64,000 bases of DNA, from contig OY757017.1 in the NCBI GenBank assembly GCA_963580285.1, positions 13,466,538 through 13,530,537 on the forward strand, written 5' to 3'. Made by a program: the position numbers and the translations under genes. Position 1 is the first letter of the stretch; every line of letters starts with the position of its first letter. This document shows positions 20,311 to 31,798 of this stretch, piece by piece. The notes beneath the pieces were generated by a model. The model ran no database searches. It saw only the letters and a list, made by a program, of their open reading frames with translations, and was not told the origin of the DNA. Source of the DNA: Lucinisca nassula (lineage: Eukaryota > Mollusca > Bivalvia > Lucinida > Lucinidae).

Positions 20311-21806
20311 TAGAGGTTGATAAATGAACTGCCGGTCTACATTTGGCTGCCTGATTTGGGATCAGTATACATGGTACAACCCCTGCATCTACCATGCAAC
20401 CAAACAGCCGACTACGGAGATCAGATCCACATGCAGTGACGGAGACAGAGGACGCTTTTTCTCATTTTGATCCTATTTAGAAAAAAAAGATTTATAACCT
20501 GAAAGATTTGGAAGACGAAACGCGTTGTTTACTGCTATTTTTGCCATTCTCGCTCTAGTAAAAGCCAACTCCTACAGCCTGAAAATTATACATTTAAACT
20601 GGAAATCTCGCGTAAGCATTTTCAATGGCAGATACCTTGGCTTCTGCTCTGTCGAATTACATCGTGGGTGTGTCTGTATACACAATAAACATTCCTGGTC
20701 ACGTAATAACAAAATATATTATTCAAATAAAACACGTTTACGCAAAACATTGCCTCAAACACATCTGGGGTCGGCTTTTATTGATGCAACCGAATTCGGT
20801 GTGCATTTTAGAGGAAGCAATCGACTTCGGAGATCTTTCGTCCAAAATGATGCAACCGACTTCGGAATATGCGATAGAAAATGATGCAGCCGACTTTTCT
20901 GAAATAAGATGACAGGCAACATGGAATAAAGAAACCTTACGCCAAAGCAATGTTGTTGCAGTGCTGTGTGCCCGGCCAGGTTACCTTATCTGTTACTAGG
21001 AAATCAGTCGCTGGCAGTTCCGTCTTCTTTTAAGATAGACAGTTGATGTTCTCTTGGACCATTGGCAATTTTTTCCCTACGAAATCACTTGTGTGCCAAA
21101 TAATGACATCATTCTCCTTGCGCAAAAATTGCTTGGCTCTTTTGGTTAGTATATGGCTCTGGAATTGCTGATAAGACCTTGGACACGCGCATAGCGGATT
21201 AAATCTTTGTCAGTAGGAAATGTACTCTCGGTCAATAGTGTTAATCAGAGCACCGGTGGATCGATTATCAAAGAGCGTAGTGTAGCTGGAAAAACTGGTC
21301 ACCAAAGTGTCTTTGACCTTGTTGTAAGCAAACAGTTCTGGTCTGGGTCTACCCCTTTGCCAAACTCAACACAAAATTCCAGTCAAGATTCGATAGATAA
21401 ATCCTCTTACGCAACACTGACCACCGACCTAAGAGATAAAATTCCACTGCTGTTTTTACAACCTGATCTTCCAAAACGCCAATGATAGTCACGTTGACAC
21501 CAACCACTGTGCTTAGTTATTTTGGGTCGACTGACAAACAATCAACCGAAATCCATCCATTCGTTTTTGCCTTTCACCAAACCAAATTTTCTTGTTTTTA
21601 AAAATACGAGAAAAGATGTATATTATTGTCAGGTCTATTGTTATTGTTATTAATATTATTATTTTAAATATGTATATGTGCCAGTATGAGTTGGCAGAAA
21701 CACGTCTTCCTCTTGATCCAAGCTACATGCCTTGCGACCACTTAAGTTTTAGCGAGATATTTCTAATTTGCTGTTTCCTTTGTAACAAATATCTTTAGCT
21801 TCCCTG
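20311..21806. other. No firm gene; short ATGCAACCGACTTCGGA repeats
   Basis: 20785-20905 carries several diverged copies of ATGCAACCGACTTCGG. 21000-21490 is moderately GC-rich and partly open on both strands but broken by stops; it may be an old retrotransposon ORF1. No splice-supported exon found. Confidence 0.35.
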
Positions 21807-21819
21807 ACCCTAGGCTGTG

Positions 21820-21982
21820 AGTGAGTGTTTGAGTTTTACGTCCCACCAACGGCTAAGGTCATACAGAGACCGGATCGCGGTTTAAAGACCCATCCGAAAG
21901 TCTGGAGAAGCCCGGTATCGATCCTTCGACCCCTGGTTAACAAGGCGAGTAGCGTAACTACTTCACCATGGAGGCTTCTATT
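21820..21982 (-). mobile_element. tRNA-derived SINE with 13-bp TSD
   Basis: Flanked by ACCCTAGGCTGTG (21807-21819, 21983-21995). On the minus strand a tRNA-like head (GCCTCCATGGTGAAGTAGTT A box; GGATCGATACC B box) leads to a short body and tail GGGACGTAAAACTCAAACAC. The tail resembles those of the other SINEs here. Confidence 0.8.
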
Positions 21983-22224
21983 ACCCTAGGCTGTGGGGAT
22001 GTTTACATGCAAAATTATAATCTTCAGTCGCTTCAGTCTTCATCGTCGTCCGTCACGAAAAATCCTTTGAAAGTCTCTAGAATCAATTGTCAGATGATCA
22101 TGGAAATTGGCATGCAGCAATGGGAACTCACGCCATAAGAAATCAGATAGAAGGCTATACTTTTACTATTGCAAGGTGACCTGTTGGTACCGGGAATGCT
22201 AAAAAATTTCCAACTTTCTTAGGC

Positions 22225-22863
22225 ATCTTGCCTAATCCAACAACATGCATTTCGGAAAAGGCATAGTTGTGAAACTCCGTTGAGCACAGTCATTAATGAC
22301 GGGGCAAACATCTTGGACAAAGGGGGACATGTGGACACATTTATTCTGCACTTCGAGAAGGCTTTTGACACCCCAACACATGAACTACTTAAATCTAAGA
22401 TATTTGGTTATTAAATTTATGGGAAGACTCTTAAATCGACAGATTCTTTCATTGCTACAGAAAACAGCGCGTTGTTGTTAATGGTGAATCTTCGGAGTAG
22501 ACTCCAGTTTTGTCTGGAGTCCCACAAGGAGTATCACAAGGGACTGTTCTTGGTCCACTGTTGTTCGCCCTGTACACCAATGCTATTTCCAGTGACATTG
22601 ACTAAAAAATAAAACGGCTGTGTTTGCTATCGGGAAATTAGAGATACAGATGACTCATTGAAACTTCAGAATGATATATATAGATTATGATTTTGGGCAC
22701 GATAATAGGTCATGAGATTGCAGCCCGTTAAATGCAATAATATGCAGATTACTAGGGAGATAACTAATAAAATTGAGTCTTCTTACACCATCGAGAGAGC
22801 GGTTCTCGAGAATGTGGACTCCATTAATACCTTGGTGTGACAATCACACACATTTTGAGATGG
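22225..22863 (+). pseudogene. Non-LTR retrotransposon RT pseudogene
   Basis: Reads QQHAFRKRHSCETPLSTVIN, then HFEKAFDTPTHELLK (RT motif usually DFSKAFD), and after frameshifts GVPQG..QGTVLGPLLFALY, then CYREIRDTDDSLKLQNDI and LGVTITH. These are the ordered RT motifs of CR1/jockey-group LINEs. The catalytic FADD is deleted (TVFA is followed directly by the next block), and there are several stops, so it is dead. Confidence 0.75.
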
Positions 22864-22869
22864 AATACT

Positions 22870-23900
22870 TTAACGCCCCAACTCCCTTTTGTTAACTTAG
22901 GCAGTGTCAGGGTCGGTGAGGCCGATAAAGGGAGTTCGGTCGCCACATGTAAACTCAGGATTCGTCTGATCCTGGTTGATATCTTCTGCAATATGGTAAA
23001 TTGAAAACAAGATGCGGGGTTCATTACTATCTTTAATGAGTAAGGGATGCATAAAAAATAACACCAGCGCCTTAAGAAAAATCCTTCATATAACTTTATA
23101 ACAAGGGCGATTGGTTTGTTAACACTAGCACACTTGGCAAGTTCCCTCTTTAAGTGTTTATCTTAATTCGGTCAATACCTGCAAATTAAAGACTCTCGGG
23201 ACGTCCCTCCCGCTATCCGAGTCCGTTGACCACAACCGGAATGAAAAGAGATAAAAATGCGGAGATCAAGAAATTCGGTCAAGCTTGCAACTCTAAAACT
23301 CGGTAAAATCGAAGAAAACTGGAGAGAATTTAGCCATACAAAGTTCCCTGGAACCTTTTCTAGCTAAACTGCTCCCCACAAGGCGGGTTTTCCGATTTTA
23401 TATCTCCCTCATCTTTTCTTTTACTCATTTTACCGATTTCTTGCTGCTGTTTACACTTCAACAGACCATTGGTTGTGGTGGAACGCTCGGACAAACCACA
23501 GTAATTACATAATCGGAGGTTGCTAGGATTCAGGCACGAGCGTACGTGCGGATAGTCTTGGTGCGTCGATGGCTATGATTGGCTCGCTTGGTAAAAATCG
23601 TACCAACCACAGTGCTCGGCACATAATGATAATGGTTATCGTTACAAAGTGGCGTCGGGAGAACTTTCCAGGAACTTTAAAATTGAAAAACTAACGATTA
23701 GTTTCTGGATCACATACCTAATAAGACATCTGGTGTCTAAAACTCTGGTCTTTCATGAAAAGTAACTGTTAATAGTGCGGATAACGCCGAATAAGGAGTC
23801 TTCTCCCCCAGGAAAAGTAGCATTGACGGTGTTATAGATTCTTTGACACTTTCGAAGTAAGCAATTGTTGTATTCAGTGATAGGCGATCATAATAAACGT
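22870..23900. other. No gene seen
   Basis: No recognised element or exon in either strand. Confidence 0.35.
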
Positions 23901-23929
23901 GGAGGCAAGGATCATGGAATCGATTACGT

Positions 23930-26900
23930 TGGAACCGTCATAGAATCTGAGGCCTGACCAACCGGCGTGCAATTAAAGAGAGAAGCAAAGTTGTCAACCG
24001 TGATTGGGTTAACTACCATGCATGCAGTATGTCGTATAACATTTATGTTGTCCCCAATCTTTTTATATCGAAGACTGATCTTACGAAATTGGGTGCTGAA
24101 GTCATTGCGGTTATAATTTTTTCTAAATTTGTATAGAAGGTCACCATAAAATTCGAGTTCCGATAGACCTTGTTGCAGAAGATATTTAAGTCCAGTATTG
24201 AATTTTGAAATTAAAACAGAATGACGTCTATAAAACTTTAAACATGTTTTGCATAGTTTATGGTAGCGTTAACCTTGATTGCGAAGTTAAGACGATAACA
24301 ATTTATTACGAGTGTTGAAGTCAGTTACATGACTACACAGTCTGACAAATCAAATCAATTGTGAAATATAACCGTCATAGGATGGCGCACGTGGAACATC
24401 ACCATCTCACCATCGCGTTTATCATAAATTTTACAAGAAACAAACCCATCTACAATAGATATATGTAAAGCCAAAAACGGCACCTCGGTATCAGAAGAAT
24501 TTGCTTTATTTAACTGAAGTTCTGCGGGGGGGGGGGGGATTAATTTGCCTGATCAAACCATCGAAATAGGTATTATCAATATTTAATAAATCATTCAAAT
24601 AACTAGAAGTGGAGCAAATATATTACTAGGAGTGGAGCTTCAATGCTTTCAGACTGGTTATTAGCAGAAAGGGACATCATAAATAAGTTCTTAATAATTA
24701 GATCCTTTGGAAGCAAAGAATACACCAAATAAACGAAAATAGCAGACTCGGTTTTATTGAGTCTGTTCATGACCAGTACTGAAATGTGCAAAACCGGCCA
24801 CGCCCTCTAGCACCGGCTTAAGCAAAACTCTATTTTCAAAATGATTTTAAATGAACTCAATGATCCCAAAGGACCAGAAAATATAATTTGCATAATGATG
24901 GATGTACGGTGAGACTTTTTACGGCCACCGCACTGCACAGCACCAGCTGCAGTGAAGATAAATAAGTTCTTAATAATTAGATCCTTTGGAAGCAAAGAAT
25001 ACACCAAATAAACGAAAATAGCAGACTCGGTTTTATTGAGTCTGTTCATGACCGGTACTGAAATGTGCAACACCGGCCACGCCCTCTAGCACCGGCTTAA
25101 GCAAAACTCTATTTTCAAAATGATTTTAAATGAACTCAATGATCCCAAAGGACCAGAAAATATAATCTGCACTATGATGCATGTACGGGGTGACTTTTTA
25201 CGGCCGCCACACTGCACAGCACCAGCTGCAGTGAAGATAAATAAGTTCTGAATAGTGAGATCCTTTGGAAGCAAAGACTGCACCAAATAAACGAAAATAG
25301 CAGATCTAGACTCGGTTTTATAGAGTCTGTTCATGACCAGTGCTAAAATGTGCAACACCGGCCACGCCCTCTAGCACCGGCTTAAGCAGAACTCTATTTT
25401 CAAAATGATTCTAAATGAACTAAATGATCCCAAAGGACCAGAAAATATAATTTGCATAATGATGGATGTACGGTGAGACTTTTTACGGCCACCGCACTGC
25501 ACAGCACCAGCTGCAGTGAAGATAAATAAGTTCTTAATAATTAGATCCTTTGGAAGCAAAGAATACACCAAATAAACGAAAATAGCAGACTCCGTTTTAT
25601 TGAGTCTGTTCATGACCAGTACTGAAATGTGCAACACCGGCCACGCCCTCTAGCATCGGCTTAAGCAGAACTCTATTTTCAAAATGATTCTAAATTAACT
25701 CAATGATCCCAAAGGACCAGAAAATATAATCTGCACTATGATGGATGTACGGGGAGACTTTTTACGACCGCCACACTGCACAGCACCAGCTGCAGTGAAG
25801 ATAAATAAGTTCTGCATAGTTAGATCCATTGGAAGCAAAGAATACACCAAATAAACGAAAATAGTAGACTCGGTTTTATTGAGTCTGTTCATGACCAGTA
25901 ATGAAATGTGCAACACCGGCCGCGCCCTCTAGCACCGGCTTAGCAGAACTCTATTTTCAAAATGATTCTAAATGAACTCAATGATCCCAAAGGACCAGAA
26001 AATATAATATGCACTATGATGGATGTACGGGAAGACTTATTACGGCCGCCACACTGCACAGCACCAGCTGCAGTGAAGATAAATAAGTTCTGAATAGTTA
26101 GATCCTTTGGAAGCAAAGAATACACCAAATAAACGAAAATAGCAGACTCGGTTTTATTGAGTCATGAGGTCTCTCTCATAACAAAACAAAAACAGATCAG
26201 CCACAAGTGGTGCGCAATTAGTACCCATCGGAATACCCGCAACTTGTCTAAATAACTTAGTACCAAATCTTATGTAAATATTGTCAAGTAGAAAGTTGAG
26301 AGATTCACACACCTTCTGGCATGACCATAAATAAAAATCAAAAATGAGTATAGTTTTTATAAAGTATAGTTTTTATGCTCTTCAGAAGTGAAAAACGCAT
26401 TCTTACATTACATGCAAGACAGAGGGAGTCTTCCCTATGAAATGTCCATTTAATTAAACCAATAAGTTTTTCTTTCATAAGATTATGGGGAAGAGTAGTG
26501 TAAAGGATGGAAAAATCATAAGTAGACAGACTTGAAGCACGAAAACGCCTGGATTTTAATTTACTTAAAACTTCATTAGATCTTTTATAGACCAAAACAG
26601 ATTTCGACCGGATCTTTTGAATACTTTGTCGCAGTATTTTATCACATGCTTTTTGATGGCAGTAAAACATGAAGTTAATGCTTTGGAGAGTTCAGTTGTT
26701 GTACAGGAGCTTGAATATGCAATAAACCGTGCTTTGTATGGTCTTTTATGAAGTTTAGCTTACCAATATAACGCAGGAAGGTTGTCTTGGCCTTCTGTAA
26801 CACAGACTGCAAACTTGATGGCTGAATGACAAATATGGTCATCAACTTAAGCCCTCTCTACAGCTCAAGGCTGACGTTCAAATGCCTTAGTAACACCAAG

Positions 26901-27165
26901 GAGAAGTAAAACAAAGATCAGGAATCGATACAATTAACTTACTCCACCCATCAAAGACACCAAAGGGAAAGAAACATAAACATTAAGCGACCAGACCAAG
27001 TTCTTGCTGAAGAGTGTTATTTAACATAGTGAAGCCGTCAAACAACGACCACAATGTTAGCGGCCTTATCAGCTGGAGCCAAAATAAACTTCTTCATCTT
27101 CTGTCTTCTTTCTTATGAATGTTTTCATTGCTCTTAAAGGAACTAATTTTTGATTTTTATTTTCC
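23930..27165 (-). pseudogene. PLE copy R2, near full RT region, interrupted by a terminal-repeat array
   Basis: The minus strand carries, from 27165 down: KKFILAPADKAANIVVV (27045-27100), an interposed 3' UTR scrap (26893-26998), RT core with TYDFSILYTTLPHNLMKEKL (26415-26510), GxPMGTN-equivalent region near 26225, a palm motif YLND where the sister copies have (Y/C)LDD (24590), and the ORF end (23940-24270). The 4-bp duplication TCAT flanks an inserted 1481-bp array (24681-26161). A G run at 24526-24538 sits where the other copies also have a C/G tract. It is dead: catalytic D to N and frameshifts. Confidence 0.7.
24681..26161. repeat. Tandem array of ~279-bp PLE terminal-repeat units
   Basis: About 5.3 head-to-tail units with spacings of 279, 285, 279, 279 and 278 bp (marker GAGTCTGTTCATGACC at 24759, 25038, 25323, 25602, 25881). 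Units share TCCTTTGGAAGCAAAGAATAC, TTTACGGCC and AGCACCAGCTGCAGTG with the two units at 33.2-33.7 kb. The minus strand of each unit is open for ~88 codons between one conserved in-frame TAG per unit. The hammerhead of the 33-kb units is replaced by a hairpin CAGACTC/GAGTCTG. Confidence 0.75.
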
Positions 27166-27237
27166 TATGAAATTCTTGAATAACCAGTTTAAGGTGACGT
27201 AAAGACGTCTTAGGTTTAGGAGGTAATAAGTTCGTAT

Positions 27238-27305
27238 TTTGCCTCCGGGGATCGAAACGGGGGCCTCTAGCATCAGAAGCAAGTCCACTGAACTATCACG
27301 CTCCT
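27238..27305 (-). mobile_element. tRNA-derived SINE head, fragment
   Basis: Minus strand GGAGCGTGATAGTTCAGTGG ... GTTTCGATCCCCGGAGG; relative of 8044-8147 with a deletion in the A box region. Confidence 0.55.
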
Positions 27306-27669
27306 TCTTTTACGTAATTAATCTGACCAATTCCTTGGTTAAGTGGTTGGCTACATTTAGATCTTAGCTAAAATCACTGGATGTGTCCTTGAAACTATTT
27401 GGAATTAATGGTTATTTAGCAGAGGTATCTTTTCACAAATATACATCGTGCGTCAAAGTCCAGAATAAATGTGCCCACCTGCGTGTCCATTGAACAAGGG
27501 TTAGTATCAGAACCAAAACAACTAGGACATTAATATTTCTTACAAAAAACGTGCACTCTTGGATAATTTTCAGTTCTTGGATGTACCTCTTGCTTCCAAA
27601 AGATGCATCTTTCATCGGCCATATAAGGTATTGATTTTTTTTCTACTGCTAAACATGACAATTTTTATT

Positions 27670-27964
27670 TGTTTGATTTGAGAATTAACGTCCCCGTCAA
27701 CACTGTAAAAGTCATTTTGGAGACGTTGCTTCCAATTTTGTGGGACTTTTACCCGACATTGAGATGAAATGACATCTCAAGCCCTGTCGCCCAATAAAAC
27801 CAATAGGGTTTATTAGCATGGACGGTCCGCCTCGCACCGCGGTTCCTGGACAGGCTTAGATCCTCTAAGCGGTTTACCAGTACTTGTGTGCGGGCCGGAT
27901 TCAGCTCTGCGTGGAAGCATCATGCAGCCCATATATTTCTCCAAGCCCCTATGCACGGGGGGCC
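27670..27964 (-). mobile_element. SINE S, copy S3
   Basis: Full-length SINE S on the minus strand: head GGCCCCCCGTGCATAGGGGC, tail ending GGGGACGTTAATTCTCAAAT then CAAACAAAT. Target duplication not clear. Confidence 0.75.
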
Positions 27965-28314
27965 GTTATAAACATGGCAATAGCTGATGGCAGTTTCAAA
28001 TATATATACAGGAAAAGTTCAGCATGAACACCGTTTCACTACGGAACCCGGGAAGGGACATTTCAGTCCCAGTATCTAGCAGAAAGAAATTAAAAAAGAA
28101 TAAAACACGTATGTTTGGAAACAAGTATGTTTGGAGCAAAGGATGAAGCGCTGCGGAAAACAACTTTGTTATCTTTAATTTCATTAAAGCATTTCATAAT
28201 TTTGCATGTTTTTAAAGGGTTGGATCTGATACAAGAAAATAATTAACCTTTTTCTTACCCATTCATTATAGGAAAGGTTTCCTGAGGCCATTCCCAACTG
28301 AGGGCCGTGCAAAT

Positions 28315-28590
28315 CATCACGAAGACATGCCTATATAATTTTGACCGCCTTGAACCCCACTTTTATAAAGTAAAACTGGGGTTTACATGGGGTATGCCTT
28401 ATTTTTCTTATTTATACTCTTAAATATAAATTGTGGGTACTCGTTAGAACCGCATCGATGAGGCGGTCCTAATGAGTACCAACAATCTGTATTTAAGGCA
28501 GAAATAAGAAAAAAAAAAAAAAAAACAGAATTGTTCACCTTTTCGGCGGTAAAATTAACAATGTATTTGCATAGGTATGTTTTCGTAATG
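28315..28590 (+). mobile_element. MITE A, copy A2
   Basis: CATCACGAAGACATGCC to TATGTTTTCGTAATG, 276 bp. Palindrome at 28432-28490 (GTGGGTACTCGTTAGAACCG) followed by an A run at 28508-28525. Confidence 0.8.
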
Positions 28591-28785
28591 CTTCAACATG
28601 AGAAGGTGGAACAAGAGTAGGAAGTCATAAATGGCATTTCGCCACAAATAAGCTACCGAATACTTAAGGAATTTTGAATGACTTCAGAATTATCTCTGTG
28701 AGATCTATCTAACCCCAGTCAATGACACATTACCTGATTGTTCGTTATTATCCCTTCGCAACAAAGTTGCGGTGGGGATATATAT

Positions 28786-28849
28786 TGTTTGTTTGATTTG
28801 AGGTTTAACGTCCCCGTCAACACTGTAAAGGTCATTTTGGAGACGTCCG
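28786..28849 (-). mobile_element. SINE S tail fragment S4
   Basis: Only the 3' tail end (GGGGACGTTAAACCTCAAAT..CAAAC on the minus strand). It breaks exactly where the PLE fragment begins. Confidence 0.7.
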
Positions 28850-29195
28850 ATGGGTACGAATTGCGCACCTCTTGTGGCTGTTCTGTTCTTGTATTGTTAT
28901 GAAAGAGACTTCATGTTGTCGCTTTCCATTGATAACCATTGATAATACGTATTTTGATGGTGGATCAGTCAGATTTACCCCCCCCCCCCAGAATTTCAGT
29001 TAAATAATGCAAATTCTTCTGATACCGAGGCCCAATTTTGGGATTTACATCTATCTATCGTAGATGGGTTTGTTTCGTGCAAAATTTGTGATAAACGAGA
29101 TGACTGATTTTTAGACTATAAATTTTCGTTTTTTGGATGGTGATGTTCCTCGTGCGCCATCCTATGGCGTTCATATTTCGCAATTAATTCGATGT
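28850..29195 (+). pseudogene. PLE RT fragment R11
   Basis: The plus strand reads PMGTNCAPLVAVLFLYCYER, the conserved RT motif block, then with frameshifts a C run at 28979-28989 and later ..RHPMAFIFRN (sister copies: APSFGVYISQ). The palm DD motif is deleted. Confidence 0.7.
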
Positions 29196-29204
29196 CATTT
29201 GCAA

Positions 29205-29312
29205 AAGCTGCTCACATTTTTTCAGCAAAAAATAGCATAGTTGCTTTCTTAAATGATCAAAGTTTTAACGATACTTAAACTAACAGCATCGTTAGTTATG
29301 AAACACTGACCC
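29205..29312. mobile_element. MITE J, right part
   Basis: CTGCTCACATTTTTTCAGCA, ACTAACAGCATCGTTAGTTA and GAAACACTGACCCC match the right half of 70-309. Confidence 0.6.
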
Positions 29313-29375
29313 CAGTGTTTGAGAGTTGCATTATCACCGTTAAACGTGTCCCCATCCTTCATCATAGTGTAGATA

Positions 29376-29649
29376 ATGTCCCCGTCAACACTGTAAAGGT
29401 TATTTTGGAGACGTTGCTTCCAATTTTGTGGGACTTTTACCCATTATTGAGATGAAAAGACATCTCAATCCCTTCCGCCCAATGAAACCAATAAGGTTTA
29501 TAAGCATGGACGGTCCGACTCACACCCCTTTGCCTCGGCAGGCTTAGATTCTCTAAATGGTTTACCAGTACTCGTGCGTGGGTCTGTTTCAGCTCTGCGT
29601 GGAAGCATCATGCAGCCCACCTATTTCTTCAAGCCCCGTTGGGCACGGG
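29376..29649 (-). mobile_element. SINE S, copy S5
   Basis: Head CGTGCCCAACGGGGCTTGAA to GGGGACATTATC; the CAAA tail is missing. Confidence 0.7.
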
Positions 29650-29654
29650 CATAT

Positions 29655-29825
29655 AATTATTTTAATATAGCTTTAAGTTTAACCCCCTTGAACTCCACTT
29701 TTATAAAGTAAATCTGGGATTATGAGGCGTACACCTTATTTTTCTTATTTCTGCTCTAAAATATAGATTGTGGGTACTCGTACCCACCAGCTATAGTTTG
29801 AGCAGAAATGCGAAAAAATATTACA
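29655..29825 (+). mobile_element. MITE A, copy A3 with collapsed palindrome
   Basis: CCCCCTTGAACTCCACTTTT, GATTGTGGGTACTCG then directly TACCCACCAGCTATAG: the GTTAGAACCGCC core is deleted, leaving a short hairpin. Confidence 0.65.
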
Positions 29826-29940
29826 TTTATTCCATGTTTCAACTTCTTTCCCTGCTGATATTGTTGGAAGAATTTGGGATCTAATTGTATCAGTTCCTGA
29901 TCGGTTCTCTTTTTAATTTTTAATCTCTTTATTATTTCAG

Positions 29941-30244
29941 AAGATAATCATGAACAAGGTAATATTCCTGATGTTCTGCCATGCCTTGGTGGCACTTTTG
30001 TGCTTTAGTGACAGCACGAGTGCAAACAGACCAAGACTGAGTCTCGCGCAAAGGGTTAAAAAACTAGAAGACAAAACTGAAGGCATTTTAGAGGAAATGT
30101 CGATAAATGATAATGGGTTGGCGGATGACATTGAAATTGTTCGATCTAACCTCAAGGCGGCAAACGCGAAATTAGAAGAACTGCTGGCTCGGGTCAGTGA
30201 CAATACTGCTTGTTGTGAGGATCTTAAAACGAAGGAAGAACCAG
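29941..30244 (+). CDS. Exon encoding signal peptide and coiled coil
   Basis: A strong acceptor (TTAATCTCTTTATTATTTCAG) precedes AAGATAATC and ATG at 29950; the exon ends AACCAG with donor GTAATT at 30245, phase 1. The 98 codons give a typical signal peptide (MNKVIFLMFCHALVALLCFS, cleavage likely near DSTSA) and then a charged helical stretch with heptad spacing (RVKKLEDKTEGILEEM ... LKAANAKLEELLARV), ending in a CC pair. This layout (leader, coiled-coil stalk, phase-1 boundary) is that of the first coding exon of mollusc C1q-, fibrinogen- or lectin-domain secreted proteins; no such domain is seen in the window. ATG is preceded by a spliced 5' UTR whose first exon is not found. Confidence 0.6.
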
Positions 30245-30304
30245 GTAATTATCATATTTTTATTATTATCATAATTTTATTCTTATAATTGCTATTTTCA
30301 TTCA

Positions 30305-30593
30305 CATTACCATAACACACTCGTGCGCCAAAGTGAATTTGTATACATATCAAATATGGCGACTTTTCTGATGAAAATCCGTGATATTTTACTTATTTAT
30401 AGTGCAAACATAGGTTATGGGTGCTCGGTAGAACCGCCTCATTGGGGTTGGTTCTAACGACTACCACAACCTATGACTCGGAGCAGAAATAAGAAAAATA
30501 ATGTATACCACCGTAAACCCCAGTTTTCTCTATAAAAAATGGGGTTTAGGGGGTGTTCATTTCACAGACTTGTTCACGTGCTGATTGTCGTAA
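30305..30593 (-). mobile_element. MITE B, copy B3 (intronic)
   Basis: CATTACCATAACACACTCG to ACTTGTTCACGTGCTG. Palindrome at 30416-30472 with one arm diverged (CATTGGGGTTGG). Confidence 0.75.
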
Positions 30594-30704
30594 TAATAAT
30601 AATAATTATTATTATTTGTGTATTTGATTATTATGATAATTGGTATCATTGTTATTATTATTAATATTATTTTTCATATATGTCAGTGTAATAAACATAA
30701 CTAG

Positions 30705-30990
30705 TGTTTGTTTGATCGGTTTTACGTTCCCGTCGACACTGTATAGGTCATTTTTGGAGACGTTGCTTACAATGTTGTGGGACTTTTACCCGACATTGAG
30801 GTGAAAAGACATCTCAAGCCCTGCCGCCCAATGAAACCTATATGGTTACATGTAGTAAGCATGGACATTCCTGTTCCCACCGCTTTTGCCTGGGTAGGCG
30901 TAGATCCTCCAAGCGGTTTGCCAGTTCTCGTAAGCGGTCGTTTCAGCTCTGCAGGGAAGCATCATGTAGCCCATCAATTTCTTCAGTGGT
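30705..30990 (-). mobile_element. SINE S, copy S6
   Basis: SINE S with tail (CGACGGGAACGTAAAACCGA..CAAACAC) at left. The head end is lost into an AGT-rich microsatellite (31004-31045). Confidence 0.75.
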
Positions 30991-31003
30991 TCGGTGGCCG
31001 AGT

Positions 31004-31045
31004 AAGAGTAGCAGCAGTAGTAGTAGTAGTAGTAATGATAGTAGT
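31004..31045. repeat. (AGT)n microsatellite
   Basis: AGTAGCAGCAGTAGTAGTAG-type trinucleotide run between two SINE S copies. Confidence 0.85.
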
Positions 31046-31046
31046 T

Positions 31047-31353
31047 TTTTTTTTGTTTAATTTTATGTTTAACGTCCCCGTCATCCCTGTAAAGGTCAGT
31101 TTGGAGACGTTGCTTACAATTTTGTGGGACTTTTATCCGACATTGAGATGAAATGGCATCTCAAGCCCTGTCGCCCAATGAAACCAATAGGGTTTATGAA
31201 CATGGACGGGCCGACTCGCACCGCTTTACCTTGGTAGGCTTAGATCCTCTAAGCTCTTTACCAGTACTCGTCTGCGGGTCAGTATCAGCTCGGCGTGGAA
31301 GCATCATGCAGCCCATCTACATGTATTTCTTCAAGCCCCGATGGGCGGGGGCT
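31047..31353 (-). mobile_element. SINE S, copy S7
   Basis: Full copy: head GCCCCCGCCCATCGGGGCTT, tail GGGGACGTTAAACATAAAAT..AAACAAAAAAAA. Followed by a second (AGT)n run at 31355-31390. Confidence 0.8.
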
Positions 31354-31578
31354 TAATAGTAGTAGAAAAAGTAGTAGTAGTAGTAGTAATTCTTGTTGTT
31401 GTTGTATTGTTTGTCGTAGGGGTGGTAGCTGAAGTAAGAGGGTCGTTCAATTAGTATCTGGCCTTTCCTACTTACTTCTCATGACCAGCTGTTCATGACA
31501 AATGATGAAAACGCTACCCTCAGAAATCTCCAAGCTTCTAGCCATTTCTGAAACTTTCATTCGCCTGTCCTGCTTTAA

Positions 31579-31798
31579 CCCATTTAGTACCGGAAACCCC
31601 TAAAGGGGTACTTGGCAAACAGTGCAGGCCCAGATCAGACGCCGCAGAATGCGGCGTCTGATCAGGGCCTACACTGTTTGCAAAACGTTCAGCCAGTTTC
31701 CAAATAGATTTTGAAGAAAACACAACCTGAGACCCCTAAATGTTGAAGCGGATTCCTGCTAGATATAAGGAGGAAGATTCCATTTGGTACAAAAAGGG
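31579..31798. mobile_element. MITE H, copy 2
   Basis: Flanked on both sides by TTAA (31575-31578, 31799-31802). Ends CCCATTTAGTACCGG and the complement of TTTGGTACAAAAAGGG. Central hairpin CAAACAGTGCAGGCCCAGAT ... GACGCCGC with near-perfect 30-bp arms. Opposite orientation to copy 1. Confidence 0.85.

Noticed and set aside
24603..26128. A series of similar ~60-90 residue proteins
   Set aside because: These are the same frame of a tandem terminal-repeat unit, opened from non-ATG starts and stopped by one TAG per unit; not treated as genes.
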